From Exiguobacterium sp. RIT594 (lineage in GTDB: Bacteria; Bacillota; Bacilli; Exiguobacteriales; Exiguobacteriaceae), in the NCBI RefSeq assembly GCF_003339585.1, contig NZ_QPKF01000001.1, positions 496,001-560,000 of the forward strand: DNA of 64,000 nucleotides. The letters are read 5' to 3'. The notes beneath the pieces are model-generated. The model saw only the letters and a list, made by a program, of their open reading frames with translations, did not search any database and had not been told where the DNA came from. This document shows positions 15,659 to 24,563 of the stretch, piece after piece. Both the position numbers and the translations under genes were made by a program. The number at the start of each line of letters is the position of its first letter. Positions within the stretch are counted from its first letter, which is position 1.

Positions 15659-16996
15659 ATGAAATGGATTAGTGAACAGACTCCGTCCCTGGAACGGGTA
15701 GCGTTGGTTGAAGGGGGTCGGGTCGTCGAATACCACGAACGGATGCGGGATGAACTTCGGGTCGGGACATTGTTACATGCGAAAGTTGACCGCCTGCACC
15801 CGACGCTTGAAGCGGCATTTTTGATTGCGACGGACGGGACGCCGCTTTATTTACCGATCAATGAAACACTGGAAACGTTACGCCGTTATCCGGAAGTTCC
15901 GACGATCGGGCAAGCTGTTCAAGTCGGCCAGACCGTACTCGTACAGGTCGTAAAAGAAGGAGCGGCCCCGAAACAGCATAAAGTGACACAAAACATCACG
16001 TATGGGGGACGGTTCCTCGTCTATTTCCCGTACGGACGCCGCGTGCGTTTCAGCCGGAAGCTGGATTTGGTCGTCCAACAGCAACTGGCTAAAGTGATTC
16101 CGGTGGCGGAAGAGGAAGGGATTTTATACCGGACAGAAGCGGCGCAAGCCGATGACGGGGTATTGATGGCGGAATTGAAGCAACTGCGTGCGCGTCATCA
16201 ACATATGTTGCAGCAGACGACACTTGAACAGGATGAGCCCCTGATCATTCAAGAGGCGAAGCGGTTGGGTCATGTCACAGAGGCACTCGTCACGAACAGG
16301 ATGGAGAAAGAGCGTCTGGAGCAGATGGGGTTTCAGGTCGAGCGTCCTGTCATCAAAGGCCGCCTGCCGATCATGGAACAGGTGGACCGGACGATTGAGA
16401 AGGCGCTGGACCGGGTCGTATGGCTCGACGGGGGCGCTTACCTGCTGATTGAAGAAGTCGAAACGATGACCGTGATTGATGTCAACAGCGGCAAGACCGT
16501 TTCCGTCAAGGAACAAAAACGGACGTTTGATCAAATCAATGAAGCGGCAGCAGTTGAAATCATGCGTCAGCTCCGTCTGCGAAATATCAGCGGGATGATT
16601 GCCGTTGATTTTTTGAGAGGGTCCAGTAAAGGACAGACACGGGTGACCCAACTGTTGAAGGAACGGGCGGCGCACGAATCGAAACAGATCGAAGTATACG
16701 GTTTTACGAAAATGGGTTTATGTGAACTGACACGTCAGCGACACGGGAAGTCCTTGTTCGAACGGTCACGGGATCATGGTCAGTTGTCCCGGATCGCCAT
16801 CCACCGTCAACTCGAGCCGCGGTTGATCGAACTCGCGACACATGCGGAAGCAGCGGTCGTTCGCGCTCCGCTCGCTCTGCTCAGTCCGTTGCTTCTCGCC
16901 GAAAGTCCTCTTGAATTACTTCTTATAGAAGGTGAACCGGGCATTCTGTTTACCGGTACGAAAGCCGACTGTGACGATTTTGTCAAAAGACATTGA
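15659..16996 (+). CDS. rng: RNase E/G-type ribonuclease
   Basis: This single-strand endoribonuclease family acts in rRNA maturation and mRNA decay. The 445-residue protein has an S1-like RNA-binding part (about 30-125, LHAKVDRLHPTLEAAFL), then the DNase I-like catalytic region with both metal ligands, D274 in VIDVNSGKT and D317 in IAVDFLRG, and the 5'-sensor region (RFSRKL). The CPxC zinc-link motif normally found after GLxEMTRxR is absent: the sequence reads GLCELTRQRHGKSLFERSRD with no Cys pair. ATG 15659 is preferred over 15653 because GGAGG (15647-15651) is then 7 bp away. It occupies the place of spoIVFA/spoIVFB in spore formers. Confidence 0.92.
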   Translation: MKWISEQTPSLERVALVEGGRVVEYHERMRDELRVGTLLHAKVDRLHPTLEAAFLIATDGTPLYLPINETLETLRRYPEVPTIGQAVQVGQTVLVQVVKEGAAPKQHKVTQNITYGGRFLVYFPYGRRVRFSRKLDLVVQQQLAKVIPVAEEEGILYRTEAAQADDGVLMAELKQLRARHQHMLQQTTLEQDEPLIIQEAKRLGHVTEALVTNRMEKERLEQMGFQVERPVIKGRLPIMEQVDRTIEKALDRVVWLDGGAYLLIEEVETMTVIDVNSGKTVSVKEQKRTFDQINEAAAVEIMRQLRLRNISGMIAVDFLRGSSKGQTRVTQLLKERAAHESKQIEVYGFTKMGLCELTRQRHGKSLFERSRDHGQLSRIAIHRQLEPRLIELATHAEAAVVRAPLALLSPLLLAESPLELLLIEGEPGILFTGTKADCDDFVKRH

Positions 16997-17014
16997 GAAT
17001 CCGGCAGAACGTTA

Positions 17015-17044
17015 TTGACAACAGTCAGCTTCATTTGGTATTCT
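17015..17044 (+). promoter_or_regulatory. Promoter of the rplU operon
   Basis: A perfect TTGACA (17015-17020), 18 bp, then TATTCT (17039-17044). Transcription would start near 17050 and give a leader of about 110 nt before rplU. Confidence 0.65.
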
Positions 17045-17049
17045 GAATA

Positions 17050-17150
17050 ACGTTAGTTCGTTTGGAAGCACCCAAATGACTACAACCGCACAGACCGGGT
17101 CTTTAAAGCATCCGCTGCCCGTGATGGCGAGTCTGAGTTCCTAAGAGGAG
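17050..17150 (+). ncRNA. L21 ribosomal leader (cis-regulatory RNA)
   Basis: The untranslated stretch between the promoter and rplU contains several short complementary segments (for example TTTGG with CCAAA at about 17060-17078) and ends at the strong ribosome site. Position and length match the L21 leader, which in Firmicutes is thought to bind L21 and control rplU-prp-rpmA. I identified it by position and size; a covariance search against that Rfam family would settle it. Confidence 0.6.
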
Positions 17151-17159
17151 GTGCACGTA

Positions 17160-17468
17160 ATGTACGCAATTATTAAAACTGGTGGTAAACAAGTTAAAGT
17201 CGAAGCTGGCCAAGAGATCTACGTTGAGAAATTAAACGCAGACGTCGACAGCACAGTAGAATTCGGCGAAGTCTTGATCCTTGGTGGTGACGATGTTAAA
17301 GTCGGCGCTCCACTCGTAGAAGGTGCGAAGGTCGTAGCAACGGTCATCAAACACGCTCGCGCGAAAAAGATCACAGTCTTCAAAATGAAAGCTAAAAAGA
17401 ACTACCGTCGTAAGCAAGGTCACCGTCAACCTTACACGAAGGTCCGCATCGAGAAAATCGAAGCGTAA
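17160..17468 (+). CDS. rplU: 50S ribosomal protein L21
   Basis: The 102-residue protein starts [18 protein letters not shown] and ends with the basic [22 protein letters not shown], the L21 hallmarks; it binds 23S rRNA. The ATG at 17160 follows AGAGGAGGT (17144-17152). The in-frame ATG at 17151 overlaps that site and is rejected. First gene of rplU-prp-rpmA. Confidence 0.98.
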   Translation: MYAIIKTGGKQVKVEAGQEIYVEKLNADVDSTVEFGEVLILGGDDVKVGAPLVEGAKVVATVIKHARAKKITVFKMKAKKNYRRKQGHRQPYTKVRIEKIEA

Positions 17469-17471
17469 GCC

Positions 17472-17810
17472 ATGATACGTGTCAAGATTCGACGAGATGA
17501 AGCGGAGTTGATCCGTTCCATCGAAGTGACAGGACATGCCGAGTTCGCTGAGCCTGGTTTAGATTTAGTCTGTGCCGGCACATCAAGTGTGATCTTCGGG
17601 GCATACAATGCCATCGAATCACTGCTCGGGCAGGTCCTGCTCCTTGAAATGGCAGAACAACAAGAAGGTGGCTACTTTTATGTAGAACCGTATGCTGACT
17701 TAGCACCGGATGTCAGTGAACGCACCCAATTGTTACTGGAAGCGATGTTGGTCCAGCTTGGAACCATCGCTGAAAGTTACGGTGAGTTTATCCAACTTGA
17801 ACAAATATAG
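17472..17810 (+). CDS. prp: Ribosomal-processing cysteine protease Prp
   Basis: Prp cuts the N-terminal extension from ribosomal protein L27, an essential step in Firmicutes that have the extension. The 112-residue protein has the catalytic His and Cys at H22 (VTGHAEFA) and C34 (LVCAGTSSV), the positions known from Staphylococcus aureus Prp. It lies between rplU and rpmA, 3 bp and 14 bp apart, and the L27 encoded next has a matching cleavage site. Confidence 0.96.
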   Translation: MIRVKIRRDEAELIRSIEVTGHAEFAEPGLDLVCAGTSSVIFGAYNAIESLLGQVLLLEMAEQQEGGYFYVEPYADLAPDVSERTQLLLEAMLVQLGTIAESYGEFIQLEQI

Positions 17811-17824
17811 GAGGTGGATTCCAC

Positions 17825-18103
17825 ATGTTGAAACTTAATCTTCAGTTCTTCGCATCGAAAAAAGGGGTAGGTTCGACAAAGAACGGTCGTGACTCGCAAT
17901 CGAAACGCCTTGGGGCGAAACGTGCAGACGGTCAAACTGTTTCTGCTGGTTCAATCCTCTACCGCCAACGCGGTACGAAGATTCACCCAGGTATGAACGT
18001 CGGACGTGGTGGCGATGATACACTTTTCGCAACTGCAACTGGTGTCGTTCGTTTCGAACGTCTCGGACGCGACAAAAAACAAGTCAGCGTTTACCCAGCA
18101 TAA
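17825..18103 (+). CDS. rpmA: 50S ribosomal protein L27 with cleavable N-terminus
   Basis: The 92-residue protein begins [20 protein letters not shown]. The segment up to QFF is the extension removed by Prp, leaving mature L27 that starts with Ala and reaches the peptidyl-transferase centre. The rest ([37 protein letters not shown]) is standard L27. AGGAGGTGG precedes the ATG. Confidence 0.98.
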   Translation: MLKLNLQFFASKKGVGSTKNGRDSQSKRLGAKRADGQTVSAGSILYRQRGTKIHPGMNVGRGGDDTLFATATGVVRFERLGRDKKQVSVYPA

Positions 18104-18117
18104 GTGATTGATGAAGC

Positions 18118-18156
18118 AGACTCTAGCCACTTTCAGGGGTTAGGGTCTGTTTTTTT
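18118..18156 (+). terminator. Terminator after rpmA
   Basis: AGACTCTAGCC (18118-18128) pairs with GGTTAGGGTCT (18138-18148) with two G-U pairs, followed by a T-run. Confidence 0.8.
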
Positions 18157-18172
18157 AGGAGGGAACGGACTG

Positions 18173-18658
18173 ATGAAGGATGAGCAGGTACTGGATCTTT
18201 TGAAGTCACTTCGTCATGAATGGTTGAACCGATTACAACTTGTTCGTTCATATAGCGCGATGGGTGACGAGGCGGCTGTTGAATCGATTTGTTCCATGTA
18301 TCGGGAACAAGCGTCACGAGAAGGACGACTTTCCCTGATTGGACTACCGAAAACGGCGCTCGCCCTGCAACGAGCAGATTGGACAGGCCTAACTGTCGAA
18401 TATGATGTAATCGAAACACCAAAGCAGATCGAGGATGCACGCCTGGCGTCTATTCTTGAAGCTGCGCTTGACATGATAGAAGTGGGGAATGGAGAAGTAT
18501 CCGTGACCTTCCATGAGGGCGTGACCATCGAGATCTATCGGGATCTACTAGATATGTCGCGCCTTAAAGATCTAGTGACGCCGATGGAGATCGAGTCACA
18601 GACGGAGTATGAGTGTGTGATTGAAATCGAAAGTCTTCCTGCAGAGGAAGAAAAGTAA
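18173..18658 (+). CDS. Spo0B-like phosphotransferase-domain protein
   Basis: The 161-residue protein resembles Spo0B: an alpha-helical hairpin with LRHEWLNRLQLV, where H15 matches the phosphorylated His of Spo0B, then a degenerate ATPase-like domain (RLASILEAALDMIE, CVIEIESL). In Bacillus, Spo0B passes phosphate from Spo0F to Spo0A. It sits between rpmA and obg exactly as spo0B does. The ATG at 18173 follows AGGAGGG; an upstream in-frame start at 18104 would cross the terminator. No other sporulation gene is in the window, so it may work in a different relay. Confidence 0.82.
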   Translation: MKDEQVLDLLKSLRHEWLNRLQLVRSYSAMGDEAAVESICSMYREQASREGRLSLIGLPKTALALQRADWTGLTVEYDVIETPKQIEDARLASILEAALDMIEVGNGEVSVTFHEGVTIEIYRDLLDMSRLKDLVTPMEIESQTEYECVIEIESLPAEEEK

Positions 18659-18673
18659 TAGGAGGGATCTGAC

Positions 18674-19969
18674 ATGTTTGTCGATCAGGTAAATATTTAT
18701 GTAAAAGCAGGAGATGGAGGACGCGGGCAAGTGGCGTTCCGTCGCGAGAAATATGTTCCAGACGGCGGTCCAGCCGGAGGAGACGGTGGGCATGGTGCTC
18801 ACGTCGTTCTCGAAGTGGATGAAGGACTCCGGACGTTGATGGACTTCCGTTACAAACGTCACTTTAAAGCCGTTCAAGGCGAAAACGGAATGTCGAAAGG
18901 GATGCACGGACGTAAAGCCGAGCACCTCGTCGTCAAAGTTCCACCCGGCACTGTCGTCTATGATGATGACACGGATGCAGTCATCGCTGACCTTGTCCAT
19001 CACGGACAACAGGCAATCGTTGCTAAAGGTGGACGCGGCGGACGCGGGAACTCACGTTTCGCAACACCGGCAAACCCGGCTCCGGAACACGCGGAGAATG
19101 GTGAACCGGGTGAAGAGAAGTATTTGAAACTCGAACTGAAAATGCTCGCAGATGTCGGACTTGTCGGCTTCCCGAGTGTCGGGAAATCAACGATGCTGTC
19201 AATCGTCTCAGCAGCTCGCCCGAAAATCGGGGCATATCACTTCACGACGATTACACCGAACATCGGTGTCGTTGAAACGGAAGACAGCCGCAGCTTCGTC
19301 ATGGCCGATTTACCGGGTCTGATTGAAGGTGCAAGCGAAGGTGTGGGTCTTGGTCACCAGTTCCTCCGTCACGTCGAGCGGACAAAAGTCATTGTTCATG
19401 TCATCGATATGAGTGGTATGGAAGGGCGCGATCCGATTGAAGATTACAATATCATCAATAAAGAGCTTGCGGATTACAACCTTCGTCTGACAGAACGACC
19501 ACAAGTCGTTGTCGCAAACAAAATGGATATGCCGGATGCGGAAGCGAATCTCGAAGCGTTCAAAGAAGCGTTCCCGGGTCTTGAAGTGTTTGCCATCTCG
19601 GCAGCAACACGTCAAGGATTACGTGACCTCTTATTCCGTATTGCTGATCTTGTTGACGCGACACCGGAATTCGGTCTCGAAGAACTGGAAGAAAAAACAG
19701 CGACACCACGTGTCGTTTACGGATATGAAGCACCGGAAGCCGGATTTACGGTTTCAAAAGATGAAGATGATTGCTTCGTCATCAAAGGACCACGGATCGA
19801 GAAGCTGTTCACGATGACAAACTTCATGCGTGAAGAGTCAATCAAACGCTTTGCCCGGACGTTGCGTCAAATGGGTGTCGACGAAGAACTTCGTAAGATG
19901 GGTGCGATTGACGGTGATGTCGTTCGAATCCGTGATTTCGAATTCGAATTCATCGAGTCTTCGTTCTAA
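18674..19969 (+). CDS. obg: GTPase Obg
   Basis: Obg is an essential GTPase that associates with the 50S subunit and takes part in stress signalling. The 431-residue protein has the Gly-rich OBG fold (about 1-158), the G domain with the P-loop [17 protein letters not shown] and NKMD, and the C-terminal OCT domain (about 345-425) found in Gram-positive Obg. It follows the Spo0B-like gene by 15 bp, behind AGGAGGG. Confidence 0.98.
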   Translation: MFVDQVNIYVKAGDGGRGQVAFRREKYVPDGGPAGGDGGHGAHVVLEVDEGLRTLMDFRYKRHFKAVQGENGMSKGMHGRKAEHLVVKVPPGTVVYDDDTDAVIADLVHHGQQAIVAKGGRGGRGNSRFATPANPAPEHAENGEPGEEKYLKLELKMLADVGLVGFPSVGKSTMLSIVSAARPKIGAYHFTTITPNIGVVETEDSRSFVMADLPGLIEGASEGVGLGHQFLRHVERTKVIVHVIDMSGMEGRDPIEDYNIINKELADYNLRLTERPQVVVANKMDMPDAEANLEAFKEAFPGLEVFAISAATRQGLRDLLFRIADLVDATPEFGLEELEEKTATPRVVYGYEAPEAGFTVSKDEDDCFVIKGPRIEKLFTMTNFMREESIKRFARTLRQMGVDEELRKMGAIDGDVVRIRDFEFEFIESSF

Positions 19970-20010
19970 GAAAAAACAAGTTCATTTGAGAAATGGAGTG
20001 TGAGAGCATC

Positions 20011-21294
20011 GTGGACCCACTTCCCGCGATTCAGATCATCTGGTTTTTCGTCCTGCTTGTCATCTCGGCATTTTTCTCATCGTCCGAAACCGCGTTATCG
20101 AGCGCAAACCGGTTACGGATTTTGCATCAGTCGGAAGAAGGAAGCCGCCGTGCGACCCAGGCACTCCGCCTGTTGCAACGGTATGAGGAAACGCTGACAG
20201 CCATCTTAATCGGGAACACCCTGTCCAATCTGGGAGTGGCGATGATCGGTGGCTGGTTGGCGATGACGGTATCAACGGATCTATTGATTCAAATCAGTAT
20301 TGTCTTTCTGACGTTTCTGTTCATTTTGTTATTCGGGGAGCTTATTCCTAAATCCTATGCCAGAGAGCATGCGGAAACCTATGTGTTTTGGATCAGTGGT
20401 CCGCTGCATGTCTGTCTGATGCTCTTTAAGCCGGCTATTTTCTTGTTTCTGAAATTGCGACGGGTTGCGTTACTGTTGATCGGGGCTGATCCGAAAGGAC
20501 CGCTTGTCACCGAACAGGAATTACGGGCTCTCGTCGACATCAGTGAAGAAGAGGGGGTCATGGACGAGGCAGGGGCGGAAATCGTGCACCGGGCGGTTGA
20601 CTTCAAGAATGTCACGGTTGAAGAAGCGCTGACACCGCGAACGAACATTCAGGCGATTGACATTGATGCCGGTTTTGATGAAATTTTACGTGAAGTGCAA
20701 AAAGGTGGATTCTCGCGATTGCCGGTCTATAAAGATTCGATTGATCATATCATCGGCGTTTTATCAGAACGTGATTTTTTACGTGAATTCGTCAAGCACG
20801 GACGTGTCGAGATTCGTGAATTGATTCGTCCGGTCTCATTTGTTGTTCCGCAAACCCATATCATCGATCTGTTGCCGGAATTAAAAGTCAAACAGTCGCA
20901 TATGGCTGTTGTACTGGATGAGTTTGGCGGTACAGCCGGTTTGATTACACTCGAGGACATTCTCGAGGAACTGGTCGGAGAGATTTGGGATGAACATGAT
21001 GAGTCACTCGAATATACGAAACAAGTCAGTCCTAACCGTTATGAATGTCTGGCGGAGTATGACATTGAAGATTTCTGTCATCAATTTGACTTGGCGATGC
21101 CGGAAACGGAAGCCCAGTCACTCGGAGGATGGATTATGGAAGATGTCGGTCATATTCCGGAAGTGGGGACTCAGATGGTATATGGACCGGTGACATTAAC
21201 CGTCCTTCATGTCGAAAACCGGCGTGTTCAAACCGTCTCCGCTGTTTTCTCGCAAAATGAATCATCAGAAGGGACGGATGATCCAACCGTCTGA
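20011..21294 (+). CDS. CNNM/CBS-domain membrane protein (HlyC/CorC family)
   Basis: The protein has an N-terminal CNNM (DUF21) membrane domain with about four helices (residues 5-180, including AFFSSSETALSSANRLR), a CBS pair (about 195-325, TPRTNIQAIDID and GVLSERDFL) and a CorC_HlyC C-terminal domain (about 345-420). Members are implicated in magnesium or cation transport; the old name hemolysin is misleading. The GTG at 20011 lies 10 bp from GGAGTG; the in-frame ATG at 19993 overlaps that site. Product 427 residues. Confidence 0.9.
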   Translation: MDPLPAIQIIWFFVLLVISAFFSSSETALSSANRLRILHQSEEGSRRATQALRLLQRYEETLTAILIGNTLSNLGVAMIGGWLAMTVSTDLLIQISIVFLTFLFILLFGELIPKSYAREHAETYVFWISGPLHVCLMLFKPAIFLFLKLRRVALLLIGADPKGPLVTEQELRALVDISEEEGVMDEAGAEIVHRAVDFKNVTVEEALTPRTNIQAIDIDAGFDEILREVQKGGFSRLPVYKDSIDHIIGVLSERDFLREFVKHGRVEIRELIRPVSFVVPQTHIIDLLPELKVKQSHMAVVLDEFGGTAGLITLEDILEELVGEIWDEHDESLEYTKQVSPNRYECLAEYDIEDFCHQFDLAMPETEAQSLGGWIMEDVGHIPEVGTQMVYGPVTLTVLHVENRRVQTVSAVFSQNESSEGTDDPTV

Positions 21295-21301
21295 TCCCAA
21301 C

Positions 21302-21346
21302 CACAAAAAAGGTCCATTCCGTTTAACGGGATGGACCTTTTTTGTG
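21302..21346. terminator. Bidirectional terminator between converging genes
   Basis: A 20-bp near-perfect hairpin, CACAAAAAAGGTCCATTCCG with its complement, has T-runs in both directions. It lies between the CBS protein gene and niaR, which converge. Confidence 0.9.
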
Positions 21347-21380
21347 ATGACAGGATCTACAGAGCAAGAAGTATACAAAA

Positions 21381-21929
21381 TTAGACATCGAGCTCTGAAA
21401 CAAGAATCCCTAACCGGTCAAGGGCATCGATTGCGGCTTGTAAAGCTTCTTCGTTATCGGCTTCGAGCGTATGAATATGAACGCCGTCCGTCAAAGTAGA
21501 TAAAGGCGTCGCCTGCGTTTCTTCGAGTTGTTCAATCAATGCTCGGACATCCCGGCGGCTTTTCAGCATCAATTCCCCGGTCAAAAATCCATAGACGGGG
21601 TGCTCGACGATGACATCGCGGATAATGACACCTTCATCAACGACGGCATCACACTCCGCCTTCAACTGATCGCTGCCGTGCCGACAGACCACTTTTTTGA
21701 GATGGCGGGATCCGTCAAGCTCGGGGTGATTTAATAAATATCCCCGGGCCGTCGCGACGACAGGATATCCTTTTGCTTTTAATAATGATAAGTCCTGTAC
21801 GATGACTTGGCGGCTGACACCTGCCTGTTTCGCTAACTTCGTACCTGTAACGGGTCGATCGCTTTGCTGAATCATCTCTAGTAACTCTTGCCGGCGTTCT
21901 TCTCCGGACTGTCTTCTTCCCATGCCCAT
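21381..21929 (-). CDS. niaR: Niacin-responsive NAD repressor NiaR
   Basis: NiaR (YrxA) binds nicotinic acid and represses NAD synthesis genes. The 182-residue protein has an N-terminal winged helix (RRQELLEMIQQSDRPVTG, KLAKQAGVSRQVIVQDLSLL) and a C-terminal 3H domain with conserved His (GSRHLKKVV, VEHPVYG, TDGVHIHTLEA). It is cotranscribed with nifS, 2 bp upstream, and diverges from nadBCA, the layout known in Bacillus. A second ATG six bases on is also possible. Confidence 0.93.
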   Translation of the reverse strand: MGMGRRQSGEERRQELLEMIQQSDRPVTGTKLAKQAGVSRQVIVQDLSLLKAKGYPVVATARGYLLNHPELDGSRHLKKVVCRHGSDQLKAECDAVVDEGVIIRDVIVEHPVYGFLTGELMLKSRRDVRALIEQLEETQATPLSTLTDGVHIHTLEADNEEALQAAIDALDRLGILVSELDV

Positions 21930-21931
21930 TC

Positions 21932-23035
21932 CTACCTTTCCGGTTCATCTGATTCCTCCAAAGAACAAAGGACATCGATACATCGCTCTACTTCCTCGGC
22001 TGTCGTCATCCGACCGAAACTGAGTCGAATCAATCCGTGAGCCGCTGCTTCATCAAAACCAATCGCACGTAAAGTCGAGTTGGGTCCATTCTCACCTGCA
22101 CGACAAGCACTTCCCGCCGAGACGGCAATTCCGGCACGATTTAGGGCGAGGAGGACGAATTGACCATCCCGTTGTTTCGTATGAATGGCACAAATCGAAT
22201 TAAGTTGCTGAGGTGATTCAATGATTTGGTAATAAGCAGCTGGAAGTCTTTTTTTTAGCATACCACGAAATCTTTTGCTCGATGCCTGGATCTGCTGATT
22301 TTCCTCAAGATAACGATGACACGCCATCAGGAAAGCCGCGATACCGGGGACATCGACAGTTCCGGGACGAATTCCGAACTCATGGTGCGCTTCATAATAG
22401 GGACTGAACAGGGGGCGCCGCAAATAGACGGCACCGAGTCCTTTCGGACCATAGACTTTGTGGCTGCTGATGGTGTAGGCCTCGACGTCCGTTAAATCAA
22501 CAGGCTCTTTCAAAAAGCCTTGAATGCCGTCGCAATGAAACAGAATACCTTTTTTTCGGCAGAAAGCCGCGATGTCAGCCACCGGAAAGATAAAACCTGT
22601 TTCTGAATTGACATGCTGGATTGAAACGACGCCGATTTCTTCCGTACACGCTTGTTCAAACAGCGCCCAATCGAATTCGCCAGTCGTTTGTAAATCGATT
22701 GCCCGCCAGTCATGCTGCCACCGTTTCAAGGGTAACAAGACAGAATCGTGTTCCGATTTAAGTGTCAAGACAGTTGTCTTGTTGGTTTGGCGGAGGAGAT
22801 GACTTAAAGCGATGTAGTTGGCTTCAGATCCGCTCCCCGTAAAGACAATCGTTCCTTCGGTCACACCAAGCCATTCCATTAATTTATTCCGTGCCTGCTC
22901 TAACAATCGGAGGGCGGTATCTCCCGTGTCATGAAGCGATGAACTGTTGCCATATGCATGTTCTGCCGTGTACCGGTACTGTTCAAGGGCGTCCGGGTGC
23001 ATGGGGGTCGTTGCCGCGTAATCTAAATAAATCAT
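21932..23035 (-). CDS. nifS: Cysteine desulfurase of the NAD cluster (NifS-like)
   Basis: This PLP enzyme takes sulfur from cysteine. Next to nadB and nadA it most likely supplies sulfur for the 4Fe-4S cluster of quinolinate synthase NadA. The 367-residue protein has the PLP lysine in SSHKVYGPKG, a cofactor-contacting His in SEHDSVL and the catalytic Cys in SAGSACRAG. It diverges from nadB across a 97-bp control region. Confidence 0.93.
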   Translation of the reverse strand: MIYLDYAATTPMHPDALEQYRYTAEHAYGNSSSLHDTGDTALRLLEQARNKLMEWLGVTEGTIVFTGSGSEANYIALSHLLRQTNKTTVLTLKSEHDSVLLPLKRWQHDWRAIDLQTTGEFDWALFEQACTEEIGVVSIQHVNSETGFIFPVADIAAFCRKKGILFHCDGIQGFLKEPVDLTDVEAYTISSHKVYGPKGLGAVYLRRPLFSPYYEAHHEFGIRPGTVDVPGIAAFLMACHRYLEENQQIQASSKRFRGMLKKRLPAAYYQIIESPQQLNSICAIHTKQRDGQFVLLALNRAGIAVSAGSACRAGENGPNSTLRAIGFDEAAAHGLIRLSFGRMTTAEEVERCIDVLCSLEESDEPER

Positions 23036-23053
23036 TCATTATCGTATCCTTTC

Positions 23054-23099
23054 GTCTTGTCACTCAGCTAAAAATATGCCAAACTTATTGTCAAGTCAA
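23054..23099. promoter_or_regulatory. Divergent nifS/nadB control region
   Basis: On the minus strand TTGACT (23099-23094), 17 bp and TATTTT (23076-23071) form the nifS promoter. TTGTCA occurs twice on the plus strand, at 23057-23062 and 23088-23093, 31 bp or about three helical turns apart; the second copy overlaps the nifS -35. These are candidate NiaR sites, judged by position only; I do not claim a match to the published motif. The nadB promoter itself is not clear. Confidence 0.4.
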
Positions 23100-23132
23100 T
23101 AGTAAATATTTAAGTATAGAGGTGTTTGTCAT

Positions 23133-24563
23133 ATGTCTTTACATAATGTAAAGGAAGTTGATGTCTTAATCATCGGCACAGGATTAGCAGCCGTTTCAGC
23201 TGCCCTGCATCTCCCGGCTCACTTGAACGTTGTCCTCGTCTCAAAAGGGTCAAAGACAGAAACGAATTCGATGCGGGCACAAGGCGGGATTGCGTCGGCA
23301 TATCTGGAGGAGAACCATTTCAGTCATCAAGCTGACACGGAGCAGGCCGCGAAGGGACGGACAGATGAAACGATGATTTCATTCATCACCGCGACCGGCA
23401 GGCAGGTCATTCAAGAACTTGAAGCATTTGGTGTCTTGTTTGACCGTGAAGTGACGGGCGAATATGCCTTAGGTCAGGAAGGGGCGCACTCAAGACCCCG
23501 TATTTTTCACAGTGGAGGCGACCGGACGGGTGAACGAATGATGACACAACTGCTTCAGCAATTGGATCATCCTGTCATCGAGGATACCGTCATTACGGAA
23601 TTGTTGATGAACAGACAACAGGTCGTCGGCGCACGCGGGTATCGCGGTCAAACGCCGGTCGTCTTTTCCGCCCGGGCTGTCATCCTGGCGACAGGCGGAA
23701 TCGGCGGTTTGTTCACGGCTTCGACGAACGAACCGGACCTGACGGGTGACGGTCTGGCACTCGCGGCGCAGGTCGGAGCACGTCTATCCGATTTAGGGTA
23801 CATCCAGCATCATCCGACCGTGCTTCTTCACGACGGTGTCAGTCAAGGCTTGATTACGGAGGCATTACGCGGAGCGGGTGCGTATTTGATGACAACAGAC
23901 GGTCGCCGTGTGATGGCGGATCATCCGCAAGGAGACTTGGCCGCCCGGGATGAAGTCGCAAGGCGCATCACGACAGTAGGCGAACAAGAACCGGTTTATC
24001 TCAATACGACGCCTGTCGAACAACTGCATACACGCTTTCCAACGTTTGTGAAAAAATGTGAAACATTGAACATATCACCTGATATCGTCGAAGTGACGAC
24101 CGGTGTTCACTTTTTAATGGGCGGGATTAAAACAGACCGTCTCGGGCGGACGACTGTTCCGGGACTGTATGCCGTCGGCGAGACGGCATCAACAGGATTG
24201 CATGGGAAAAATCGATTGGCCTCGAACTCGCTGCTCGAATGTTTCGTAATGGGCAAAGAATTGGCATTACGGCTTCGGTTGCCGGCACGTCAGGCGTTAC
24301 CGGACTTAGAGATCGGACAGGAGAGAGCGGCGGAACCACTCGATTCCTCCTGGGCAGAAGCGTTAAGCGTTCAGCTCGATGAACGTCTGCTTAAACAAAC
24401 ACTGGAAACCTTCCAACATCAACCGGATGAACAAGGATCCGGACGGGACGCTGAACTGAGCCGTCTGCACCGGATGACGGCCAAGCTGTTACTTGAAGGA
24501 GCAATTCAACGATTAAAAGGAGAACAACCACATGAACAAATGGTACCTACGACGACAGCTTGA
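23133..24563 (+). CDS. nadB: L-aspartate oxidase
   Basis: NadB oxidises L-aspartate to iminoaspartate, the first step of de novo NAD synthesis. The 476-residue flavoprotein has the FAD dinucleotide-binding motif VLIIGTGLAAVSAAL near the start, SKGSKTETNSMRAQGGIA, HSGGDRTGERM, the active-site region and GLYAVGETASTGLHGKNRLASNS. GAGGTG lies 8 bp before the ATG. It overlaps nadC by 32 bp. Confidence 0.97.
   Translation: MSLHNVKEVDVLIIGTGLAAVSAALHLPAHLNVVLVSKGSKTETNSMRAQGGIASAYLEENHFSHQADTEQAAKGRTDETMISFITATGRQVIQELEAFGVLFDREVTGEYALGQEGAHSRPRIFHSGGDRTGERMMTQLLQQLDHPVIEDTVITELLMNRQQVVGARGYRGQTPVVFSARAVILATGGIGGLFTASTNEPDLTGDGLALAAQVGARLSDLGYIQHHPTVLLHDGVSQGLITEALRGAGAYLMTTDGRRVMADHPQGDLAARDEVARRITTVGEQEPVYLNTTPVEQLHTRFPTFVKKCETLNISPDIVEVTTGVHFLMGGIKTDRLGRTTVPGLYAVGETASTGLHGKNRLASNSLLECFVMGKELALRLRLPARQALPDLEIGQERAAEPLDSSWAEALSVQLDERLLKQTLETFQHQPDEQGSGRDAELSRLHRMTAKLLLEGAIQRLKGEQPHEQMVPTTTA

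Noticed and set aside
20011-21294. Reading the CBS-domain protein as a hemolysin
   Set aside because: The HlyC/TlyC name is historical. The CNNM, CBS and CorC_HlyC domains point to ion transport or sensing, not to a toxin.
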